Origin: JBFHER01 sp041584055
GTDB lineage: Bacteria > Bacteroidota > Bacteroidia > Bacteroidales > UBA5342
DNA: 11,194 nt
Reading direction: 5' to 3'
Assembly: GCA_041584055.1 (NCBI GenBank)
Contig: JBFHER010000117.1
Location: 1 to 11,194 of the forward strand
Shown here in pieces: positions 1 to 4,848 of the stretch (position 1 is its first letter; each line of letters opens with the position of its first letter). The notes below the pieces were generated by a model. The model had not been told where the DNA came from. It saw nothing but the letters and a program-made list of their open reading frames with translations, and searched no databases. The translations under genes were made by a program, and so were the position numbers.

Positions 1-18
1 GAATTTAGAGTAAATATC

Positions 19-37
19 AGGCCAGAGGCCTTTTTTT
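19..37 (+). terminator. Possible intrinsic terminator near the left edge
   Basis: AGGCC (19-23), loop AGA, GGCCT (27-31), followed by a run of seven T ending at 37. The five-pair G+C-rich stem directly followed by T is the usual intrinsic terminator shape. It would end a plus-strand gene lying left of the window. The stem is short and the upstream gene is not visible. Confidence 0.4.
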
Positions 38-45
38 GCCACGAT

Positions 46-60
46 GTAGCGAGACGCTAC
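46..60. repeat. REP-like palindrome, 6-3-6 hairpin (type 1)
   Basis: GTAGCG, loop AGA, CGCTAC is a perfect six-base-pair hairpin with a three-base loop. The same geometry is seen in the palindromes at 116-130, 2662-2676, 3166-3180 and 4707-4721, though the stem sequence differs. It lies directly left of the duplicated transposase tail and REP at 69-141. Probably a REP of a different subfamily; one copy only in this window. Confidence 0.45.
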
Positions 61-68
61 GCCGAACT

Positions 69-141
69 GGGTTGTTGGATGTTGAACTGATTTGAATGCT
101 TGCAGAAGGTCACGGATCGCAGATCCGCGCCAGCGAGGAGA
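69..141 (+). repeat. 73-bp duplicate of the RAYT 3' end plus REP
   Basis: This stretch is identical, base for base, to 3122-3194. It carries the last six codons and stop of the transposase (GCWMLN, TGA at 88-90), a short spacer, and the REP palindrome at 111-138. No transposase homology is visible to its left, so it is a one-ended relic or a non-autonomous REP unit with its adjoining tail. Nothing in 1-186 other than repeats, hairpins and a short GAATTA triplet repeat (156-173) is apparent. Confidence 0.85.
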
Positions 142-186
142 CCACAAGGGCCTTTGAATTAGAATTAGAATTAAGTTAAAGTAACA

Positions 187-603
187 ATGAACAAAATAGA
201 AAAAGCTTACGATTATATCTTCTATACATTTTATCGTTTTTGGGAAAAAGCTCCTTCTAAGTGGTGGAGTGAATGGAAATCAATTTTAACGATCTCGTTT
301 TTTACAATTTTCATACTACTTTCATTTTATGGTTTAATACTGTACCAATATAAAATAGACTTACTTCCTAAATCAAAGTTTAGCCCAATAATTATGGGGG
401 TAATGGTCTATATTTTAAATCATTATTACTTTTTATATAAAAGTAGATGGAAAAAAAAGATAGATAAATTTAAATACCTAAATAACACTAAAGATAGGAT
501 TGGTATTTCATTAATTATTGTTATTTCTATTGTAGTATTAGCTAGTTTTATATATTCAATTTATTTAGTAAGCACAGTAAATTGGCAGAATCTTCAACAA
601 TAA
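187..603 (+). CDS. Small three-helix membrane protein, candidate immunity protein
   Basis: A 138-residue protein I cannot assign to a named family. The N-terminal 30 residues are rich in aromatics and Trp (motifs AYDYIFYTFYRFWE and WWSEWK). Three hydrophobic segments follow at about residues 34-54, 65-85 and 105-128, with a basic stretch (SRWKKK) before the third. It is a clear paralogue of the protein at 1152-1565: the Trp/Tyr-rich N-terminus is nearly identical, and the SRWKKKI/NRWKKKI stretch and the C-terminal WQN are shared. Start ATG 187 aligns with the paralogue's start. Inference: small multi-helix membrane proteins directly linked to a glycine-rich hydrophobic ORF fit immunity proteins against membrane-acting toxins, as seen downstream of Rhs-type genes in Bacteroidota. 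Its own toxin partner would lie upstream and is missing, replaced by REP sequence. Confidence 0.75.
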   Translation: MNKIEKAYDYIFYTFYRFWEKAPSKWWSEWKSILTISFFTIFILLSFYGLILYQYKIDLLPKSKFSPIIMGVMVYILNHYYFLYKSRWKKKIDKFKYLNNTKDRIGISLIIVISIVVLASFIYSIYLVSTVNWQNLQQ

Positions 604-639
604 TATAAAAGACTGAACAATAGGGCTTTTGCTGGTTTT

Positions 640-1152
640 TTGAGTAATGCCAGTTCCCAAGGGGGAGGGAAAGTTGCGATTGATAAATTTAATTACTTAG
701 CAGGTTTAAAAGCAACAGGTGCATCAGCCTATTATTCAGCAAAGCTAAATAGATGGAGCATGTATAAACCATTGAAATCAAGTATTTATTCTTTAAGGGG
801 GTCTAGTAAATATATGTCTGCATTAAAGGGTGTTAATGTCGCTAAAGGGTTTGGTTTTGGATTAACAGGTGTTGGGATTGTATATGATTATACAATAGGT
901 GTACCAAGGTATAATAAAGGTATAAGGGATGAATGGTCGGTTAGTCCTCAAAAAGCTGGTTTAAATACAGGTGTGGCATTGTATTCATTAACAATTAACC
1001 CTGCGGTAGGGATTCTTTATTTTGGGATTGATGCTTTTTATCCTGGCGGATTGGGTGGATATATGAATGATACAGATAGAATAATCCAAAGAAATCAAGA
1101 AATACTTGGACCAGGTTGGAATATGTATAGAATGGAAGGAGGATTGAAATAA
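640..1152 (+). CDS. Glycine-rich hydrophobic protein, possible orphan toxin C-terminal domain
   Basis: A 170-residue ORF with a TTG start; no ATG exists in this frame before codon 41 (760). The reading frame is open back to 604, immediately after the TAA of the preceding gene, which is in the same frame. Two long hydrophobic, glycine-rich stretches lie at about residues 68-88 and 106-140 (including GFGFGLTGVGIVYDY and a YPGG motif), followed by a polar tail NQEILGPGWNMY. I recognise no enzyme motif. It resembles the tail of a polymorphic (Rhs-like) toxin: a domain without its own export signal, followed by a small membrane protein that starts on the same bases as its stop (TAATG, 1150-1154). 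Inference: a membrane-active toxin C-terminus separated from its delivery trunk. It could equally be a 5'-truncated gene that is no longer translated. Confidence 0.55.
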   Translation: MSNASSQGGGKVAIDKFNYLAGLKATGASAYYSAKLNRWSMYKPLKSSIYSLRGSSKYMSALKGVNVAKGFGFGLTGVGIVYDYTIGVPRYNKGIRDEWSVSPQKAGLNTGVALYSLTINPAVGILYFGIDAFYPGGLGGYMNDTDRIIQRNQEILGPGWNMYRMEGGLK

Positions 1153-1565
1153 TGAGAATGATAATGCGAGCATACGATTATGTTTTTTATACTTTTTATC
1201 GTTTTTGGGAAATAGTGCCTTCTCGTTGGTGGAGTGAATGGAAAGCTGGTGTTACGTTAGTATTTCTATGTGTGCTCTTTATATCAGGAATAAGTAACAT
1301 TCAGAACTATTTATTTAAGAGTATTTCTCTATCAGACTACCCTTACTTTTCTTTAGTTCTTGGTCTTGTAATCGGTATCATTCATCACTTTATGTATACT
1401 TATAAAAATAGATGGAAGAAAAAAATAGAGAAGTTTAGGGATATTAATAAAAAGAAAGATGTCTATGGGATATTACTAGTTTTAGTAATAGTTATACTAA
1501 TTATATCAATATACTCCTATTCAAATCACTTATTACGAACAATAGATTGGCAAAATATCAGATAA
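1152..1565 (+). CDS. Three-helix membrane protein, candidate immunity partner of the preceding ORF
   Basis: 137 residues, paralogous to 187-603 (AYDYVFYTFYRFWE, WWSEWK, NRWKKKI, C-terminal DWQNIR). Hydrophobic segments lie at about residues 32-54, 64-84 and 103-127. The ATG at 1152 overlaps the upstream TAA by one base (TAATG), and a strong purine-rich site GGAAGGAGG (1134-1142) precedes it, so translation is probably coupled to the upstream ORF. Two further in-frame ATGs follow at 1158 and 1164; the paralogue alignment supports 1152. A canonical terminator follows six bases after the stop. Inference: immunity protein for the 640-1152 product, protecting the inner membrane. No direct evidence of function. 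Confidence 0.8.
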   Translation: MRMIMRAYDYVFYTFYRFWEIVPSRWWSEWKAGVTLVFLCVLFISGISNIQNYLFKSISLSDYPYFSLVLGLVIGIIHHFMYTYKNRWKKKIEKFRDINKKKDVYGILLVLVIVILIISIYSYSNHLLRTIDWQNIR

Positions 1566-1570
1566 CTGAA

Positions 1571-1595
1571 AAGCCCGAGCAATCGGGCTTTTTTT
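1571..1595 (+). terminator. Strong intrinsic terminator
   Basis: AAGCCCGA (1571-1578), GCAA tetraloop, TCGGGCTT (1583-1590), then a T run to 1595. A perfect eight-pair stem plus GNRA-type loop and U tract. It ends the plus-strand gene group. On the other strand the A-rich flank gives a weaker terminator for the convergent ParE-like gene that stops at 1601. Confidence 0.9.
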
Positions 1596-1600
1596 ATGCT

Positions 1601-1949
1601 TTATTTTACTTTTCTAAGCTTTCTAACTTTTGAAGCTCTACGGCTACTATGAATTACGCCAAGAACAACAATTTCAGTAGATTTAATTTTATAGATAATA
1701 AGCCAGCTCATACAAACCGCTTTGCGGTAAATCTTGGTTTTAGTCTGAATTTCTTCACACTCCCGAAATATCAAAGGGTTTTGTAATCCTGTCTATGGTC
1801 TCAAATATTTTATCACCGACACGGATAGCGTTTAGAGGCTGGTGTTTAATGTAAGCAATATAGCCCGTAATATCATCAACGTTTTGAAGGGCGTTTTCGG
1901 ATAATCTTAACGTATAAGTTTTTGGAGCTTTTTCTTTTGTGTTGCCCAT
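1601..1949 (-). pseudogene. ParE/RelE-superfamily toxin, frameshifted
   Basis: Begins at ATG 1949 (MGNTKEK...), overlapping the antitoxin by 43 bases. The first frame encodes a typical ParE-like N-terminal half with LRLSENALQNVDDI and a helix ending DRITKPF, then runs into TGA at 1755-1757. A shift by one base near 1772 restores a second frame down to TAA at 1601-1603. That frame contains FRECEEIQTKTKIYRK, SWLIIYKI, EIVVLGVIHSSR and ends RKLRKVK, the conserved C-terminal half of the fold. The span is 349 bases, one more than 116 codons, so a single inserted base explains it; an extra G on the coding strand at the PF/IFRE junction is the simplest candidate. ParE-family toxins poison DNA gyrase and other RelE relatives cleave mRNA; which applies cannot be told here. 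As written the toxin is almost certainly inactive, unless programmed frameshifting occurs or the base is a sequencing error. Confidence 0.85.
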
Positions 1950-2158
1950 CGTTGTTTGGCTTCTGTTATACTTACGGTTGGAGAATCTTCGGTGTACTCT
2001 ACCCACTTTTTGAAATCTTGCTCGCTCATTGGTTCACCCGGCAAAGCATAAGAGTTTAAATAGGGCTCTTTTACAATCCTAATCAGATGCTTATGCTCTA
2101 AGTCTTGTAAAGCCTTTAAAGAGTTATTATCTGTAAGTTCTATTGTTACTGTTTGCAT
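1907..2158 (-). CDS. Antitoxin of the ParE-like module (module A)
   Basis: 83 residues: MQTVTIEL start, ALQDLEHKHLIRIV in the N-terminal half, then PMSEQDFKKWV and a C-terminal stretch VSITEAKQRWATQKKKL. The basic, helical C-terminus after a short N-terminal strand matches small Bacteroidota antitoxins paired with ParE/RelE toxins. The C-terminal part would wrap the toxin. It starts 11 bases after the XRE gene stop, across a perfect palindrome AAAATCGATTTT (2159-2170), and overlaps the toxin start by 43 bases, so the three genes form one minus-strand operon. The antitoxin frame is intact although its toxin is broken. Confidence 0.8.
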   Translation of the reverse strand: MQTVTIELTDNNSLKALQDLEHKHLIRIVKEPYLNSYALPGEPMSEQDFKKWVEYTEDSPTVSITEAKQRWATQKKKLQKLIR

Positions 2159-2169
2159 AAAATCGATTT

Positions 2170-2508
2170 TTACATTGTATAAGCCTGCCTTGCTTTGGCA
2201 TCCCTTAAAAAAGTATCAATTACGAAATAAAGCTTTGATTTAGTGTCTGAATCAAGCTTTTCAATATCTTCCAAGCGTTTAATATCGTTCTGGTTGTATT
2301 TTGCAAAAGCACTTTTGCCTAAAAGATAATCCACAGTTACCCCGAATACATCAGCTATTTTTTGAGCCATCTCAATAGAAGGGGCATTCTCGTTACGTTC
2401 GTACTTCCCAATAATGTCTCGTGAAGCATTAACCGCTTTGGCAAGGTCTGCTTGAGACCATTTGTTTTGCTTACGAAGCTCTGTTATTTTACTTCCAATG
2501 TTTAACAT
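2170..2508 (-). CDS. XRE-family transcriptional regulator (module A)
   Basis: 112 residues. An N-terminal Cro/C1-type helix-turn-helix spans residues 5-64 (ITELRKQNKWSQADLAKAV, then IIGKYERNENAPS, ending DVFGVTVDYLLG). The C-terminal 45 residues are predicted helical and end RDAKARQAYTM. It is homologous over its full length to the regulator at 3780-4115, including the QAYT terminus. First gene of a minus-strand operon with antitoxin and toxin, an arrangement like the three-component paaR-paaA-parE modules of enterobacteria. A -7 box TACTTTTG (2515-2522) and a small inverted repeat GTTAA-TAT-TTAAC (2531-2543) lie just upstream, consistent with autoregulation. Confidence 0.92.
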   Translation of the reverse strand: MLNIGSKITELRKQNKWSQADLAKAVNASRDIIGKYERNENAPSIEMAQKIADVFGVTVDYLLGKSAFAKYNQNDIKRLEDIEKLDSDTKSKLYFVIDTFLRDAKARQAYTM

Positions 2509-2514
2509 ATATCA

Positions 2515-2555
2515 CAAAAGTATAGTGTTTGTTAATATTTAACGCAGATATAGTG
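2515..2555 (-). promoter_or_regulatory. Promoter and candidate operator of module A
   Basis: Read on the minus strand, TACTTTTG (2515-2522) matches the Bacteroidota -7 consensus TAnnTTTG about six bases upstream of the XRE start codon. An inverted repeat GTTAA-TAT-TTAAC lies at 2531-2543, and the heptamer TATAGTG (plus strand) occurs at 2521-2527 and again at 2549-2555. A clear -33 TTG is not visible. The repeats are plausible binding sites for the XRE protein; that assignment is inference. Confidence 0.5.
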
Positions 2556-2650
2556 AATAATGTTCTACAAATAAAGAAAGAATTATTTTCCAGAATAATA
2601 AAGAAGTTCTACGTTTGTTGCACATGTTACACAAATAAAAAAATTTACCC

Positions 2651-2678
2651 CCTCGCTGGCGCGGATCTGTGATCCGTG
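2651..2678 (-). repeat. Left REP of the RAYT element (inverted)
   Basis: 28 bases that are the reverse complement of 3164-3191 with one mismatch, in the loop (TGT against TGC). The core hairpin is CGGATC (2662-2667), three-base loop, GATCCG (2671-2676), with the conserved GCTGGCG-type flank on its left. Together with 3164-3191 it brackets the transposase as inverted ends. Confidence 0.88.
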
Positions 2679-2753
2679 TCCAACGTTTTACTAATAAGTT
2701 TTTCAATAACAAATTCTTTTCCTTCCTTTGGGATACCGAAAATACTTATGCCT

Positions 2754-3143
2754 ATGAGTAGAAAATACAAATTCTACAATCCAGAAGGAGTTTCTTTTGC
2801 AGTTCAGGGTTGGGGCGATGTTTTCACAAGGAATGATTACAAGGATATTCTACGAGACTTTAAGAAATTTACAAGTAAAGCAATAATAAAAGCAATAAAT
2901 GATAATCCACAGGAAAGCCGTAAAGAGTGGTTGCAAGAGCAATTTAGCACATCAAATGGTTTCCGATTTTGGAGGTCAGACAACAAGCCAATAGAGCTAT
3001 GGACAATTGCAGTTATCGATCAAAAATTTAACTACATCCATCAAAATCCTGTGGAAGAAGGGTTAGCTGTACGACCGGAGCATTATCTTTACAGTAGTGC
3101 ATGTGAATATGCTGGAGAAAAGGGTTGTTGGATGTTGAACTGA
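2754..3143 (+). pseudogene. REP-associated tyrosine transposase (RAYT, Y1_Tnp), internally deleted
   Basis: The frame from ATG 2754 gives 129 residues: MSRKYKFYNPEGV, DVFTRNDYK, then ILRDFKKFTSKAI, NPQESRKEWL, FWRSDNKPIELW, FNYIHQNPVEEGL and YLYSSACEYAGEKG. These are the hallmark blocks of the Bacteroidetes RAYT/Y1_Tnp family, usually about 180 residues long. The block with the His-hydrophobic-His (HUH) metal-binding motif, normally between DVFTR and ILRDFKKF, is absent. The two halves are joined in frame at DYKDILRDF (about 2835-2860). A few residues also seem lost at GVSFAV. The frame stays open upstream to a GTG at 2676 inside the left REP, but family similarity begins at 2754. Without the HUH site the protein cannot nick DNA, so this is a dead, non-autonomous copy that an intact relative might still move through its REPs. 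From memory of the family, not an alignment. Confidence 0.85.
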
Positions 3144-3194
3144 TTTGAATGCTTGCAGAAGGTCACGGATCGCAGATCCGCGCCAGCGAGGAGA
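3122..3194 (+). repeat. RAYT tail plus right REP, second copy of the 73-bp repeat
   Basis: Identical to 69-141. It holds the end of the transposase reading frame, a 20-base spacer and the REP (3164-3191; stem CGGATC 3166-3171, loop GCA, GATCCG 3175-3180, flank CGCCAGC). It is the right end of the RAYT element and faces the inverted left REP at 2651-2678. Confidence 0.88.
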
Positions 3195-3206
3195 ATAAAT
3201 AGCAAG

Positions 3207-3239
3207 AAGTCCGGTTCTGTTTAAGTTCCGGGTTTTTGT
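3207..3239. terminator. Weak hairpin between RAYT and toxin B
   Basis: AAGTCCGG (3207-3214) can pair with CCGGGTTT (3228-3235), eight pairs with two G-U on the plus strand, followed by more T. It lies between the convergent ends of the transposase remnant and the minus-strand toxin gene, which stops at 3241-3243. A long loop and wobble pairs make it uncertain. Confidence 0.35.
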
Positions 3240-3240
3240 T

Positions 3241-3573
3241 TTACAATAGTCCTGCTAACCTTAGAAGTTCGTCCAGTTCTTTATCGGAAATATTTTCTTT
3301 ATCGGATTTATCAAAGATGGTAAGCAGGTAGGCAGTTTGGTTAATAATTTTCACACAGGTAATCACACGAGAACCTCCGGATTTACCTTTGCTTTTACTG
3401 GTAATAGCCATGCGAATTTTATAGCAGTCTTTTCCTAAAGCTTCGCCTTGCGTTGGGTTTTCTTCGAGGGAATCTATTAGCTTATTAAGGTCAGATTTAA
3501 AAGAGCGTTGTTTTTTGGCAATGCTTTTGGCATGCTTTTTAAAGCCATCGGTAACAACAATATTAAAGCTCAT
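3241..3573 (-). CDS. RelE/HigB-like type II toxin (module B)
   Basis: 110 residues. An N-terminal helical part (FKKHAKSIAKKQRSFKSDL, LIDSLEENPTQGEALG) is followed by the conserved core CYKIRMAITSKSKGKSGG, RVITCVKI and LLTIFDKSDKENISDKEL. This is the RelE/HigB-type fold of ribosome-dependent or free mRNA interferases, in the form common in Bacteroidota. The basic cluster SKSKGKSGG would contact RNA. The frame is intact and of full family length. It overlaps the antitoxin by 11 bases and is last in a three-gene minus-strand operon. Its sequence is unlike the ParE-type toxin of module A although the regulators of both modules are paralogues. Confidence 0.87.
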   Translation of the reverse strand: MSFNIVVTDGFKKHAKSIAKKQRSFKSDLNKLIDSLEENPTQGEALGKDCYKIRMAITSKSKGKSGGSRVITCVKIINQTAYLLTIFDKSDKENISDKELDELLRLAGLL

Positions 3574-3772
3574 TGAGAAAATCCTTTGCTGATTGAAGTT
3601 TTATTTTGCCTTCCTGATGTTGCTTTACCTGTTCCAAAGAATGTTGCAAATCGTCAACAAACTTCTGTTGTTCCTTAGAAATCTGTTTAACCTTTTTAAA
3701 ACCAAGATTATTTACCAACTCCATAAAAAAGTTGAGTTTGTTGTCCGGTATATCAATTACTACCCGTTGCAT
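3563..3772 (-). CDS. Antitoxin of the RelE-like module (module B)
   Basis: 69 residues, beginning with a short beta-strand (MQRVVIDIPDNKLNFFMELV), then a helical region FVDDLQHSLEQVKQHQEGK and the C-terminal LQSAKDFLNEL. This matches small antitoxins that precede RelE-type toxins in Bacteroidota. It lies seven bases after the XRE stop and overlaps the toxin start by 11 bases, so the operon is tightly coupled. No DNA-binding domain is visible; DNA binding is presumably done by the XRE protein. Confidence 0.83.
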   Translation of the reverse strand: MQRVVIDIPDNKLNFFMELVNNLGFKKVKQISKEQQKFVDDLQHSLEQVKQHQEGKIKLQSAKDFLNEL

Positions 3773-3779
3773 AATCGTT

Positions 3780-4115
3780 TTATTTTGCTGTGTATGCTTG
3801 CCCGGTTTTGAAATCCCGGATTAAAGCATCCATTACCATATAAATTTGTTTTTTCGCATTTTCCGGTAAAGAAGAAACTTCCTGAAAACGCTTTAGCATG
3901 TCCTGGTTAAGCTCAAAAGAAGTTTTACCAACCAGGTAATCAATGGAAACATTAAGGGCATCGGCAATTTTAATAATCACTTCAATTGAGGGTTTTACTT
4001 CGTCCCTTTCATACCTCCCGATTAAATCACCGGAAGTGCCAGCCCTTTTTCCGAGTTCACTCTGCGAAAGCTTTTTATCCTTCCTTAAAGCTGTTATGTG
4101 TTGTCCTAAAGTCAT
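3780..4115 (-). CDS. XRE-family transcriptional regulator (module B)
   Basis: 111 residues. Helix-turn-helix at residues 5-64 (ITALRKDKKLSQSELGKRA, LIGRYERDEVKPS, ALNVSIDYLVG), followed by a helical tail ending DFKTGQAYTAK. Paralogous along its whole length to the module A regulator (shared VDYL(L/V)GK, QIY/KLY, RD, QAYT). It heads the operon with antitoxin 3563-3772 and toxin 3241-3573. Upstream, TATCAGT half-sites are repeated (4123-4129, 4165-4171 inverted, 4239-4245), the likely operator region. Confidence 0.92.
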   Translation of the reverse strand: MTLGQHITALRKDKKLSQSELGKRAGTSGDLIGRYERDEVKPSIEVIIKIADALNVSIDYLVGKTSFELNQDMLKRFQEVSSLPENAKKQIYMVMDALIRDFKTGQAYTAK

Positions 4116-4250
4116 ACTTATTTATCAGTAAAATAATACAAATATTAAGATATTAACAAAATTAACTGATAAAAATATCATAAACAAGTAAATTTTCTTT
4201 GTTTACTTCTGACAAATATGATGGATTTGTGATAAATATATCAGTAAAAT
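4116..4250. promoter_or_regulatory. Operator-like repeats upstream of module B
   Basis: An A+T-rich gap holding TATCAGT at 4123-4129, its reverse complement ACTGATA at 4165-4171, and TATCAGT again at 4239-4245, the first and last followed by the same AAAAT. A second inverted repeat AAGTAAA (4186-4192) / TTTACTT (4202-4208) lies between them. I see no perfect TAnnTTTG box on the minus strand; AATATTTG (reading leftwards from about 4148) is one base off. Likely binding sites for the XRE regulator; inference. Confidence 0.45.
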
Positions 4251-4271
4251 GATTTTTAAACTTTTTTCATT

Positions 4272-4716
4272 ATGGAAATAAGCGACATAAAACAAAAGCT
4301 AAAAATAGAAAAAGTACTTAGCCAATAGGGGCTAAAAGCAAATAGAAACCACATGCTTAAATGCCCATTCCATGAAGAAAAAGAACCAAGCCTAAAAATA
4401 TACCCGCAAACAAATACCTTCAATTGCTTTGGCAGCAAAGCAAACGGAGACACAATAGAATTTTCAATTAAAAGAAAAATGCAGCAAACACGCTGCAATC
4501 CTTAAGGCAAAAGAACTCTTGGCAGTCACGACTGTTAAGGACGGGAAGGCTTTGAAGAAGGCAACGGAATTAATAAACCCGATTGAAATAACAGCGCAAC
4601 AAGTCCAAACATCACCGCAACCAGTAGCATTGAGTAGGAAATACATATATTATAATCAAGAAAGGAAATACTTTGTTTTATTGCATTTGTTGTTAAATAA
4701 GTACCACGCGATATAA
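4272..4716 (+). pseudogene. CHC2 zinc-finger (primase-type) gene remnant
   Basis: From ATG 4272 the translation reads MEISDIKQKLKIEKVLSQ, TAG (4326-4328), GLKANRNHMLKCPFHEEKEPS, IYPQTNTFNCFGSKANGDTIEF, the N-terminal CHC2 zinc finger of DnaG-like primases. After about 4463 the frame jumps: the continuation LKEKCSKHAAILKAKELL is read from 4465 onward and stays open to TAA 4714-4716. Three lesions are visible: a nonsense codon where Tyr is expected, Ser in place of the last Cys of the CFGC-type zinc motif, and a frameshift. Only the first about 150 codons are left, and the sequence runs into the REP hairpin at 4707. In Bacteroidota such short CHC2 proteins are usually carried by mobile or conjugative elements, so this is probably a relic of one. 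No Toprim domain is seen. Confidence 0.85.
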
Positions 4717-4721
4717 TCGCG
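4707..4721. repeat. REP-like palindrome, 6-3-6 hairpin (type 3)
   Basis: CGCGAT, loop ATA, ATCGCG: a perfect six-pair stem with a three-base loop, followed by CGGCAGC, which matches the CGCCAGC flank of the RAYT REPs in six of seven positions. The preceding CA is also shared. A single copy lying at the 3' end of the CHC2 remnant. Probably a REP from another RAYT subfamily. Confidence 0.55.
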
Positions 4722-4734
4722 CGGCAGCAAAGGG

Positions 4735-4848
4735 GGCGCTGAGCCTGTCGAAAATCCTCTCCCATCTGTTCAATGTCAACGGTAACTGAGCTTGCCGCAA
4801 TCCAAATCCCAAAAAGAAGTATGAACGGTAGCTGAGCTTGCCGAAGCT
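4735..4848. repeat. Three degenerate copies of a TGAGCYTGYCGAA-type repeat
   Basis: Copies at 4735-4752 (GGCGCTGAGCCTGTCGAA), 4781-4800 (GGTAACTGAGCTTGCCGCAA) and 4827-4848 (GGTAGCTGAGCTTGCCGAAG...). The core CTGAGC(C/T)TG(T/C)CG is shared. The third copy forms TAGCT...AGCTA and touches the stop codon of the kinase gene. Repeats of this kind are common in Bacteroidota intergenic DNA. They may act as a 3' end structure for the kinase transcript. Confidence 0.6.

Noticed and set aside
7..90. Open frame running into the GCWMLN tail at the left edge
   Set aside because: The in-frame residues before the duplicate tail do not resemble the transposase and pass through a palindrome; the openness is chance.
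988..1173. Minus-strand ORF opposite the effector-like gene
   Set aside because: Shadow of the plus-strand ORF; low-complexity hydrophobic translation with no family resemblance.
69..3194. CRISPR array suggested by repeated palindromes
   Set aside because: Copies are few, far apart, in both orientations and adjoin a RAYT gene; there are no regular spacers, so they are REPs.
4256..4765. Minus-strand ORFs over the CHC2 remnant
   Set aside because: The plus strand has clear homology to the CHC2 finger across the interval; the reverse ORFs have none.
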